DNA of 49,515 bases from assembly GCA_902834555.1 (NCBI GenBank), contig CADFJN010000019.1:1-49515 (forward strand). Reading direction: 5' to 3'. Position 1 is the stretch's first letter; every line of letters begins with the position of its first letter. This DNA comes from Atopobiaceae bacterium. Its GTDB lineage: Bacteria > Actinomycetota > Coriobacteriia > Coriobacteriales > Atopobiaceae. The notes beneath the pieces are model-generated. The model saw only the letters and a list, made by a program, of their open reading frames with translations. It made no database searches and was not told where the DNA came from. Shown piece after piece: positions 41,974 to 49,515 of this stretch. Both the position numbers and the translations under genes were made by a program.

Positions 41974-44900
41974 ATGGCGGCCTCGCCGTTCACAAGGAGC
42001 GTGTGGAGAAGCATCCGCGGCTCGATGGGGCGCTTTCTTGCCATCACGGGAATCGTGGCCCTAGGCTGCGGCTTTCTGGCCGGCCTCCAGATGTCCGGAC
42101 GAGACATGCGCCTTGCCGCAGACCGCTGGTTTGACGGTTGCAACCTCTATGACCTGCGACTGGTTTCCACCAAGGGCTTCTCGGAGAAGGACCTGGCGCG
42201 TGTCTCGTCCACCAATGGCGTCTCGGCGGTGATGCCGTCGAGCTCCGCAGACGTGATGGCGCGCGTTGGCAACGAGCAGATGGCCGTGCGCATCACGTCG
42301 CTCGACGTTGACGCGGCGCAAGCGGCGACAAGCACGTCTGACGAGACGGTCGAGTCGCCGGACGATTCCTACCTCAACCGCGTGCGTCTGACGGCGGGGC
42401 GCTGGCCGCAGTCTTCCGACGAGTGCCTGCTCGACGGTGACGCCGCCACGCCCGGCCTTGAGGTGGGCGATACGGTTGAGGTCCTCTACGGCACGGATGA
42501 CCTCGATGGCACGCTCTCGGTGCGCACCTTCACCGTGGTGGGGCTCATGAGCTCGCCCAGCTATCCCTACACGGGCACCTTTGGCACAACGACACTGGGC
42601 GATGGGTCGGTCAAGCAGGTGGCCTACGTGCTGCCCTCTGCCTTCTCGGACGACTACCCGTGGACCACGCTCTACCTGAGCGTCGATGGGGCAGGCGCAG
42701 CCGTTGGCGGGAGCTCGTCTTACGAGAACGTCGTCTCGCCCACGAAGGAGGCCCTCTCCGCACGTCTGGACGAGCTTGCCCAGGCGCGCCTCGACGACCT
42801 GCGCCAGGATGCCCAGGCCAAGGTAGACAACGCGCAGGCCCAGCTCGACCAGGAGCGCGCAGACGCCGAGTCGCAGCTGGCAGATGCCAAGTCGCAGCTG
42901 GATGACGCGGCGCAGCAGATAGCCTCGGGCGAGGATGAGGTTGCCTCCGGCAGGGCGCAACTCGAGGATGGCAAAGCACAGCTCGATCAGAAGCGCGACG
43001 AGGCCGCCACGCAGCTGCAGGCAGCTCAGGACCAGATCGACGCCAACCAGACAACGGTTGACCAACGGCGCCAGGAGCTCAAGGCGAGCACGTCCGCCCT
43101 GTTCGCGCAAACCGGCGCGTCCTCGCTCGACGGGGCTGCCTCGGCGCTCTCTGCCCAGAAGGAGCAGACCAGCGCCGGAGTTGATGCCCTCGAACAGCAG
43201 ATTTCTTCCCTGGAGGCGCTGGGCGACTCCGTGGACCCGGCAACGCTCCAAACCCTGCGCGGGCAGCTTGCCGCGGCGCAGGCATCGCTCGACCAGGTGA
43301 ACCAGGCGCTTGCGGGGGTGGACCAGCTCTTCTCCGCACAGTCGCAGCTCGCGGACGCCCAGGCCCAGCTAGACGTTGCCAAGGCCCAGCTCGAACAGCA
43401 GCGCGTGAGCGCTGAGGCCGAGCTTGCGGACGCCCAGGCAACGCTCGACCAGAACGAGGCCCAGCTCGCCCAGGCCGAGAGCCAGCTGGCGGACGCCAGG
43501 GCAAGCTACGAGGACGGCCTTGCCAGCTACCAGGAGCAGGAGGCAGACGTCCAGTCGCAGCTCGATGACGCACAGGCGAAGATCGATGATGCCCAGGCCC
43601 GGGTAGACGCGCTCGAGAAGCCCGACGTCTACCTGCTCGACCGCACGCAGGACGAGGGCGTCGAGACCTATATGCAGGACACGCGCCGCATGGACGGCAT
43701 CGCTAACGTCTTTCCGGTCTTCTTCTTCCTCGTGGCTGCGCTTGTTGCGCTTACCACCATGACCCGCATGGTAGAGGACGACCGCGTCCTTATCGGCACA
43801 CTCAAGGCTCTGGGCTACTCCAAGGGCCGCATCGCCTCGCGCTACCTGGTCTATGCCGCCATTGCCAGCGTGGGCGGCGCGATTCTGGGCATCGTCGTGC
43901 TCTCGCAGGCGCTTCCGGCCATCATCATGGCTTCCTACGGCGTTATCTACGCCGTGCCTGCCATGGCATGGCCGCTTCCCGTGGACCCCGCGGTGGCTCT
44001 GGTGTCTGGTGGCGTGGGCGTGGGCGTGACGCTTGTCGCTACCTGGGGTGCGGTTGTCTCGAGCCTGCGCGAGACGCCCGCCCAGCTCATGCTCCCGCTG
44101 GCGCCCAAGCCGGGAAAGCGGATTCTTCTCGAGCGCATCCGGCCGCTCTGGAACAGGCTCTCGTTCTCGTGGAAGGTCACCTGCCGCAACATGTTCCGCT
44201 ACAAGCGCCGCCTTGCCATGACGGTGGCTGGGGTAGCGGGCTGCACGGCGCTGCTCCTGGTGGGCTTTGGCCTCCACGATGCCATATGGGACATCATCGA
44301 CTGCCAGTACGGGCCACTCGTCCACTACGACACCACCGTGGGGCTCAAGGACGGTGCCACCGATGAGGACATGGCCGCCGTGGAGGGCATCCTTGCCTCG
44401 ACCGGCCAGGTGACGCGCGAGGACCGCGTGCAGGAGGTCACCATGCACGCGGGTGCCAGCAGCGGCACCACAGACACGCTGCGCGTGAGTGTGGTTGTGC
44501 CCCAGGACGCGTCCACCTTCGAGGGCGCGGTGACGCTGCGGAACCGCATCACGCACGAGGAGATCCCCTTTGACGACGACTCAGTTGTCATTACCGAGAA
44601 GCTCGCGACCCGTCTGGGCATTGGCGTTGGCGACTCCGTGGTGCTCCGGGACGTGGACGACGTGGGCAATGCCACGGGCGAGGGGCACGCCCTCACGGTG
44701 ACCGGCATCTGCGAGAACTACGTGGGGAACTACGTCTACGTGGGGCGCGATGCCTGGGCCAAGATGGGCGCGGGCGAGCCGTCCTTCTCGACCGTCCTTG
44801 TGGCGACCACGCTTGACGCAGACGGACGCACCGCGCTCTCCGAGGCGCTCCACGACGAGGGCGCCGTCTCAACCGTGGCCTTCTCGTCTGAGACGATCGA

Positions 44901-45327
44901 GCTCTATCGATCCATGCTCTCGGTGGTGGATGCGGTTGTCATCGTGCTGGTGGTCTCGGCCGCGGCGCTTGCCTTCATCGTGCTCTACAACCTCACGAAC
45001 ATCAATGTGGCCGAGCGTGTGCGCGAAATCGCGAGCCTGCGTGTGCTTGGCTTCACGCGCCGAGAGGTGCATGCCTACATCTTCCGCGAGATAGCTATCA
45101 CCGCAGCCATTGGCGATGCGGTGGGCCTGCTTCTGGGGACGTGGCTCGAGAACTTTGTGGTCACAACCGCCGAGGTCGACTACGTGATGTTCGGCCGCAC
45201 CATCCACGCGGCAAGCTACGGCTTTGCCTTTGCGCTCACGATGGGGTTCACGCTGCTTGTGATGCTCGCGATGCGGCGCCGCCTGGACGCCGTTGACATG
45301 GTGGAGAGTCTGAAGAGCATCGACTAG
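41974..45327 (+). CDS. FtsX-type ABC permease with a long coiled-coil extracytoplasmic domain
   Basis: 1117 residues. One N-terminal membrane helix (about 19-37), an extracytoplasmic MacB-like part, then a long coiled coil (about 265-550) with heptad-like repeats of AQLDDAQAQLD type, rich in Ala/Gln/Asp/Leu. Two FtsX domains follow (about 575-700 and 985-1115), with membrane helices and conserved ALKALGYSKGRIASRYL and ASLRVLGFTRREVHAYIF. It likely works with the preceding ATPase in mechanical transport or cell-envelope remodelling. A start 54 bases upstream overlaps the ATPase gene and lacks a ribosome binding site. Confidence 0.9.
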   Translation: MAASPFTRSVWRSIRGSMGRFLAITGIVALGCGFLAGLQMSGRDMRLAADRWFDGCNLYDLRLVSTKGFSEKDLARVSSTNGVSAVMPSSSADVMARVGNEQMAVRITSLDVDAAQAATSTSDETVESPDDSYLNRVRLTAGRWPQSSDECLLDGDAATPGLEVGDTVEVLYGTDDLDGTLSVRTFTVVGLMSSPSYPYTGTFGTTTLGDGSVKQVAYVLPSAFSDDYPWTTLYLSVDGAGAAVGGSSSYENVVSPTKEALSARLDELAQARLDDLRQDAQAKVDNAQAQLDQERADAESQLADAKSQLDDAAQQIASGEDEVASGRAQLEDGKAQLDQKRDEAATQLQAAQDQIDANQTTVDQRRQELKASTSALFAQTGASSLDGAASALSAQKEQTSAGVDALEQQISSLEALGDSVDPATLQTLRGQLAAAQASLDQVNQALAGVDQLFSAQSQLADAQAQLDVAKAQLEQQRVSAEAELADAQATLDQNEAQLAQAESQLADARASYEDGLASYQEQEADVQSQLDDAQAKIDDAQARVDALEKPDVYLLDRTQDEGVETYMQDTRRMDGIANVFPVFFFLVAALVALTTMTRMVEDDRVLIGTLKALGYSKGRIASRYLVYAAIASVGGAILGIVVLSQALPAIIMASYGVIYAVPAMAWPLPVDPAVALVSGGVGVGVTLVATWGAVVSSLRETPAQLMLPLAPKPGKRILLERIRPLWNRLSFSWKVTCRNMFRYKRRLAMTVAGVAGCTALLLVGFGLHDAIWDIIDCQYGPLVHYDTTVGLKDGATDEDMAAVEGILASTGQVTREDRVQEVTMHAGASSGTTDTLRVSVVVPQDASTFEGAVTLRNRITHEEIPFDDDSVVITEKLATRLGIGVGDSVVLRDVDDVGNATGEGHALTVTGICENYVGNYVYVGRDAWAKMGAGEPSFSTVLVATTLDADGRTALSEALHDEGAVSTVAFSSETIELYRSMLSVVDAVVIVLVVSAAALAFIVLYNLTNINVAERVREIASLRVLGFTRREVHAYIFREIAITAAIGDAVGLLLGTWLENFVVTTAEVDYVMFGRTIHAASYGFAFALTMGFTLLVMLAMRRRLDAVDMVESLKSID

Positions 45328-45383
45328 TGCTGGTATCATGGCTCAAGAATATTCCTGCAGGTGCGCAGTCCTTTGGAGGGACA

Positions 45384-48300
45384 ATGCCCAGAATCTCCGT
45401 GATCGTCCCGGCCTACAACGTGGCCGCCTATCTCGAGCGCTGCCTCGAGAGTCTCAAGGCCCAGCAGTTCGAGGACTGGGAGGCCATTGTCGTGGACGAT
45501 TGCTCCACGGACGCCTCCGGAGCCATCGCGGACTCCTTTGCTCAGGCAGACCCCCGCTTCCGCGTGATTCACCACGGCGAGAACCGCGGCCTCCACCTTG
45601 CGCGCAAGACCGGCGTCGAGGCGGCAACGGGGGAGTGGGCGTTCCTTCTCGACGGTGACGACGAGCTGGCACCCGAGTTTCTCTTGGAGCTTGATCAGGC
45701 AACCAAGGCCAATGACGCCGACGTCTTCCACGTGGGCATCACCGTAGTGGGCGAGAACGGCGTCACGGACGATGACGCCCGCTCGTTTGCGGCATTTGTC
45801 AACCGTCCCAGCGGCGTGGCCGAGGGCGCAGACGTCCTGCTCGACATCTTCGACGAGTCCCATGGTCAGCTCGTTGACTGGCGTGCCACGCAGCGCCTCT
45901 ACAGGATGGACCTCCTAAAGCGTGCGTTTTCTGCCATGACCAGCGAGCGCCTCGAGCGCGCTGAGGACGGCTACGAGGTTTTTGTGGTATCCGACATGGC
46001 GCGCCGCTCCGTGGGACTTGAGCAGTGCAAGGGCTACATCTACCACTACGGCGTGGGCGTCACGGGTGCAAGTGGCATCACCGCCGCGCGCTTTGGGGAC
46101 TTCTGCCGCCAGTTTGGCGCCTGCATCGACGCGGCGGCGGGCTACGCTGCACATGAGGCGCGTCCCGAGCTTGCATCATCCCTCATCGGCATGCGCCACA
46201 AGATGCTCGAACTTCTCGCCAACGACCTGCTTGACCGCGTACCTGCGGCTGAGTGGAGCGAGGCGGCCTCTCACTTCGCCGACGCCTTTGGCCCTGCGGC
46301 TGCCGCGCGCGAGCTCTGGCGCTTCGTGCGCGACCGTGCGTATCACTTTGTGGCTGCGCGAGAGTTTCCTCCGGAGGATGACCGGCTTTACCTGCTGCGC
46401 TCTTTGGCCGAGCGCACGGAGGCTGCCATCGACCCCACATCAGCGGATCGCGTGGACTACTCCCGCGAGCGCAACATGCGCGCTCGGGCAGAGACACACC
46501 TTACCCAGATTGCCCACGCCGAGCACGTGGCTGACTTTGACTCGCAGGACATTCGAATTCTCGTGACTACGCATAAAAACGTCGTGGTTCCCAAGAGCGA
46601 GATTCTTCAGCCCATTCAGGTTGGTCCCGGCAACAAGTCGAACCGCTTCGACTGGGCACTGCACGACGACGAGGGCGAGAACATCTCGAAAAAGAACCCC
46701 ATGTACTGCGAGCTTACCACGCAGTACTGGGCATGGAAGAACACCACTTCCCCCTACGTTGGCTTCTGCCACTACCGTCGCTACTTCAACTTTACGTCGA
46801 ACGTCTATGAGGAGAACCCCTACGGCGAGGTAATGGATGACTTTATCGACGCAGAGGCGGTGAGGCGTTATGGCCTGGATGACGCGACCATTCGCTCTTG
46901 CGTCGAGGGGTATGACGTAATCACCACCGGCTTCAAGTGCCTTGCCGATTTCCCTGGGGACTTCTCGACTCCGCGCGAGCACTACGCCGCCGCCCCGGCG
47001 CTGCACATCGAAGATCTCAATCGATGCGCGGCGATAGTGCATCGCCTCTTCCCGGACTATGCGCAGGACTTTGACGCGTTCCTCGCCGGGGAGCGCTCCT
47101 GCTTCTGCAACATGTACATCATGCGTCGCGAGATCTTCTCGTCCTACTGCGAGTTCCTGTTCCCCGTGTTGGACGAGTTTGTTCGTGAGACGGACATGAC
47201 CACTTACAGCCGCGAGGCGGTACGTACTCCGGGTCACCTGGCGGAGCGCCTCTTCAACGTGTGGTTCATGCACGCCATGCGCACGGGAGAGGGCGGTGCG
47301 TGGAAGACCAAGCAGCTCCAGTGTGTCCATTTCGAGCACCCCGAGCCCGAGCGCGCATTCACTCCCGTATTTGTTGAGCGCGAATCCGTACTGGAGCCCA
47401 ACGTGGTTCCCGTGGTCTTCGCGTCCGATGATGCCTACGTGCCCGTGCTTACGGTTGCCATCGAATCTATGCTGAGAAACGCAAACCCAGAGCGCTTCTA
47501 CGATGTGGTGGTGCTTACACGCAACATTACTTGGGACCATCAGGTAGCGATGCGTGAGTACCTGGGGCGCTACAGCAACGCCCGTCTCACCTTCATGGAC
47601 GTATGGCGCAAGGTTGCTGGCTATGACCTCGACACCAACAACGAGCACATCTCAATAGAGACCTACTACCGCTTCCTCGTGCAGGATGTTCTCTCGGCCT
47701 ATGACAAGGTGCTCTACCTTGATTCGGATCTTGTGGTCGAGGGTGACGTGGCAGAGCTCTTTGACACCGAGCTCGGCGACAATCTGGTTGGCGCAACGAG
47801 AGACGTGGACTATCTTGCCAACCTCAACCTCCCGGACGGGAACCGTATGCGCTATTCGCGCGGCGTGCTCAAGATGAAGAACCCCTACGATTACTTCCAG
47901 GCAGGCGTGTTGGTGCTCAACACGCGGGCGATGCGCAAGCTGCACGCGGTATCCGAGTGGCTAAGGGTTTCTCAGCGTTCCGACTTTATCTACAACGACC
48001 AGGACGTCCTCAACTCCGAGTGCGAGGGGAGAGTTACGTACCTCGACGCGTCCTGGAATGTCACGAATGACATCTTCCACAGGGCGACTGCACTTTATCC
48101 CAATGCTCCTGCGGCTGCCTACGATGCCTACCTTGCTTCTCGCAACAATCCCAAGATTGTTCACTATGCCGGTGCCGCAAAGCCTTGGACCTACGGCTGG
48201 ATCGACCTCTCCGATCACTTCTGGAACTATGCTCGTGAGACGCCCTTCTACGAGGCAATTCTTGCCGGCCTGAGCAAGTTCGAAGTTCGTCAGTCCGAAT

Positions 48301-48482
48301 CTCATGTGATGAGCTACATCGACAACGAGTATCCCCAGAAGCTCCATGAGCTGGTGAGGCCTCCTCGGGCGGTTGGCGAGGACAACCCAATCCGTCAGAT
48401 TGTCGACCCCATCGCGCCTGTGGGAAGCGCGCGCAGAGAGGTTCTTAAGTCGATTGGTCGAGGCCTTCGCGGACGCAAGTAA
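45384..48482 (+). CDS. Three-module glycosyltransferase (GT2 - DUF4422 - GT8)
   Basis: 1032 residues, ATG behind GGAGGG. Residues 1 to about 215: GT2 fold, SVIVPAYNVAAYLERCLESL, VDDCSTD and DGDDE near 90. Residues about 390-650: DUF4422, with LVTTHKNVV, YCELTTQYWAWKN, VGFCHYRRYF and FCNMYIMRREIF. Residues about 675-940: GT8 fold with VFASDDAYVPVLTVAIESML and metal-binding DSD near 779 (LYLDSDLVVEGD), plus NDQDVLN. All three modules handle nucleotide-sugar transfer to surface glycans in their families. No signal peptide, so cytoplasmic. Having all three in one chain is unusual. Its partners are not in the window. Confidence 0.92.
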   Translation: MPRISVIVPAYNVAAYLERCLESLKAQQFEDWEAIVVDDCSTDASGAIADSFAQADPRFRVIHHGENRGLHLARKTGVEAATGEWAFLLDGDDELAPEFLLELDQATKANDADVFHVGITVVGENGVTDDDARSFAAFVNRPSGVAEGADVLLDIFDESHGQLVDWRATQRLYRMDLLKRAFSAMTSERLERAEDGYEVFVVSDMARRSVGLEQCKGYIYHYGVGVTGASGITAARFGDFCRQFGACIDAAAGYAAHEARPELASSLIGMRHKMLELLANDLLDRVPAAEWSEAASHFADAFGPAAAARELWRFVRDRAYHFVAAREFPPEDDRLYLLRSLAERTEAAIDPTSADRVDYSRERNMRARAETHLTQIAHAEHVADFDSQDIRILVTTHKNVVVPKSEILQPIQVGPGNKSNRFDWALHDDEGENISKKNPMYCELTTQYWAWKNTTSPYVGFCHYRRYFNFTSNVYEENPYGEVMDDFIDAEAVRRYGLDDATIRSCVEGYDVITTGFKCLADFPGDFSTPREHYAAAPALHIEDLNRCAAIVHRLFPDYAQDFDAFLAGERSCFCNMYIMRREIFSSYCEFLFPVLDEFVRETDMTTYSREAVRTPGHLAERLFNVWFMHAMRTGEGGAWKTKQLQCVHFEHPEPERAFTPVFVERESVLEPNVVPVVFASDDAYVPVLTVAIESMLRNANPERFYDVVVLTRNITWDHQVAMREYLGRYSNARLTFMDVWRKVAGYDLDTNNEHISIETYYRFLVQDVLSAYDKVLYLDSDLVVEGDVAELFDTELGDNLVGATRDVDYLANLNLPDGNRMRYSRGVLKMKNPYDYFQAGVLVLNTRAMRKLHAVSEWLRVSQRSDFIYNDQDVLNSECEGRVTYLDASWNVTNDIFHRATALYPNAPAAAYDAYLASRNNPKIVHYAGAAKPWTYGWIDLSDHFWNYARETPFYEAILAGLSKFEVRQSESHVMSYIDNEYPQKLHELVRPPRAVGEDNPIRQIVDPIAPVGSARREVLKSIGRGLRGRK

Positions 48483-48503
48483 TTCGAGGGTAGACGCCAG
48501 TTC

Positions 48504-48546
48504 AGCCAGCCTTCTCGCCGTTTGGGCGGGAAGGCTGGCTGTTTTT
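48504..48546 (+). terminator. Strong terminator after the glycosyltransferase
   Basis: AGCCAGCCTTCTCGCC (48504-48519) pairs with GGGCGGGAAGGCTGGCT (48524-48540) over ~16 bases with one bulge, followed by GTTTTT. Confidence 0.9.
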
Positions 48547-48672
48547 GCGCTGCCAAGAGATGGGCGGGGCGTCGGATATCAACATTTAGCGAAAAATGCG
48601 TATTGATGGGGGGCTATACTTTCGGCTGAAAAATCCACAAATAGCCGAAGCGCTTTTCGGAGGTCGATTACT
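48547..48672 (+). promoter_or_regulatory. Leader of the repeat-protein gene
   Basis: TATACT at 48615-48620 is a candidate -10. TTCGGCT (48621-48627) pairs with AGCCGAA (48643-48649), giving a small leader hairpin. The ribosome binding site CGGAGG lies 9 bases before the GTG start. No clear -35 element. Confidence 0.35.
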
Positions 48673-49515
48673 GTGAAAACAGTCAACCGTTTGGTTGCGT
48701 TGGCGCTCGCTTTGGCCTGCGTTCTCGCTGCGCCACTCTTCGCCGTTGCCGAGCCCGTGGCGAGCGAATCGCCGTCGTGGACCTTCTCCGGCGTCGAGCT
48801 CTCCGCCACGCGCGTCACCTCGGGCCAGGAGGTGACGGTCACGCCCGTGACCTCCGGCGACCTCGAGGGCGCCGAGTACAACTACGTGTGGTCCTACGGG
48901 GGAGGATGGGACCTCTGGGGGTCGACCGTCAGGGACACCGGCAGGGGCACGGGCGACGCCACGGGGACGCTCGCGCTGACCAAGCCGGGTGCCTACACCG
49001 TGTACGTCGACGTGACGGACCGCGCTGGCGAGAAGAGGACGATGTCGGCCACGCTCGAGGTGACGCCGCCGTCCTGGTCCTTCTCCGGCGTAGAGGTCTC
49101 CTCGTCCCGCGTCCGCGTCGACGAGCCCGTCACCGTGACGCCCGTCACCTCCGGCGACCTCGGCGGCGCCGAGTACAACTACGTGTGGTCCTACGGGGGC
49201 GGCTGGGACCTCTGGGGGTCCACGGTCAAGGACACCGGCAGGGGCACCAGCGAGGCGTCCTCCGAGCTCACGCTCGCCCGCGCCGGCACCTACACCCTCT
49301 ACGTGGACGTGACTGACCGCTCCGGGCAGAAGAGGACGATGTCGGCGCAGCTCGTCGTCTCCTCCCCGTCCTGGTCCTTCACCGGCGTCAGGGTCTCCCC
49401 GTCCCGCGTCCGCGTCGACGAGCCCGTGACCGTGACGCCCGTGACCTCCGGCGACCTTGCCGGCGCCGAGTACAACTACGTGTGGTCCTACGGGGGCGGC
49501 TGGGACCTCTGGGGG
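48673..49515 (+). CDS. Secreted protein of near-identical 99-residue repeats (partial, runs off window)
   Basis: The first 281 codons, from GTG behind CGGAGG; no stop before the window ends. A signal peptide is visible: basic start VKTVNR, hydrophobic 8-24, AVA-like cleavage near 24-27. Then repeats of 99 residues beginning with PSW: units at 48772, 49069 and 49366 (the last partial). Each carries VTVTPVTSGDL, AEYNYVWSYGGGWDLWGS, a Thr-Gly-rich strand and YTxYVDVTDR. The pattern resembles Y_Y_Y/Ig-like beta-sandwich modules of clostridial surface proteins. Likely cell-wall or extracellular, adhesin- or hydrolase-associated; the C-terminus is not seen. Confidence 0.8.
   Translation, partial: MKTVNRLVALALALACVLAAPLFAVAEPVASESPSWTFSGVELSATRVTSGQEVTVTPVTSGDLEGAEYNYVWSYGGGWDLWGSTVRDTGRGTGDATGTLALTKPGAYTVYVDVTDRAGEKRTMSATLEVTPPSWSFSGVEVSSSRVRVDEPVTVTPVTSGDLGGAEYNYVWSYGGGWDLWGSTVKDTGRGTSEASSELTLARAGTYTLYVDVTDRSGQKRTMSAQLVVSSPSWSFTGVRVSPSRVRVDEPVTVTPVTSGDLAGAEYNYVWSYGGGWDLWG

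Noticed and set aside
42061..43251. 396-codon minus-strand frame inside the coiled-coil permease
   Set aside because: Antisense shadow; the plus-strand coding has coherent FtsX and heptad features.
48777..49316. 179-codon plus-strand frame in the 99-residue repeats
   Set aside because: Arg-rich +1 frame of the repeat protein; the GTG frame at 48673 has a signal peptide and in-register repeats.
48772..49515. CRISPR or tandem-repeat mobile element
   Set aside because: Repeats are 297 bases, in frame and coding; they are protein domain repeats.

Overview
The window is high-G+C bacterial DNA with dense, mostly single-promoter operons, frequent GTG/TTG starts behind good GGAGG ribosome binding sites, and short gene overlaps (ATGA, TTGA, TAATG). 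The gene content is that of a fermentative, PTS-rich gut or oral anaerobe: mannose-, fructose- and galactitol-type PTS proteins, an iron alcohol dehydrogenase, thiolase, a four-domain S1 protein, a YolD/UmuC pair and Gram-positive-type SOS box. This suggests a member of the Coriobacteriia (Atopobiaceae/Olsenella-like). That assignment is inference; no rRNA or tRNA gene is present to confirm it.

Layout. 0-3 kb: a membrane-anchored HMA metal-binding protein converging on a cysteine desulfidase (CyuA-like) gene, then a HAD phosphatase. 3.2-6.5 kb: a ROK-type regulator followed by a mannose-family PTS (IIB, IIC, IID; no IIA). 6.7-8.6 kb: rpsA and dps. 8.6-12.2 kb: a polar amino-acid ABC importer (lipoprotein, two permeases, ATPase). 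12.3-17.5 kb: a 61-bp-period repeat, a zinc-ribbon membrane protein, coaE, a lytic transglycosylase, uvrB with an SOS box, an orphan galactitol-type IIB and a GtrA protein. 17.6-21.4 kb (minus strand): mrp and two flavoproteins in one operon. 21.8-25.1 kb: a 1104-residue fused ABC exporter. 25.1-37.1 kb: a catabolic island, visibly richer in A+T than its surroundings in parts, with two operons diverging from an AT-rich 326-base control region. The minus-strand operon encodes an STM3941-like membrane protein, an AEC carrier and a PfkB-fold protein lacking the catalytic Asp. The plus-strand operon encodes fructose-type IIB and IIC, a class II ketose-bisphosphate aldolase, an AMP-forming acyl-CoA synthetase, a CoA-transferase, 3-hydroxyacyl-CoA dehydrogenase, thiolase and Fe-alcohol dehydrogenase. 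37.2-41.2 kb: glycerate kinase, a lone fructose-type IIA (which could serve the IIA-less PTS), a DJ-1 protein, a Y-family polymerase and its YolD-like partner. 41.3-45.3 kb: an ABC ATPase and a 1117-residue coiled-coil FtsX-type permease. 45.4-48.5 kb: a three-module glycosyltransferase (GT2 / DUF4422 / GT8). 48.7 kb to the end: the start of a secreted protein built of near-identical 99-residue repeats.

The most unusual items are the PTS-aldolase-CoA operon (27.9-37.1 kb), its possibly inactive kinase neighbour, the triple-module glycosyltransferase, the 99-residue repeat surface protein, and several dispersed palindromic elements: a 31-bp perfect palindrome in three copies and an ~80-bp hairpin element in two copies.
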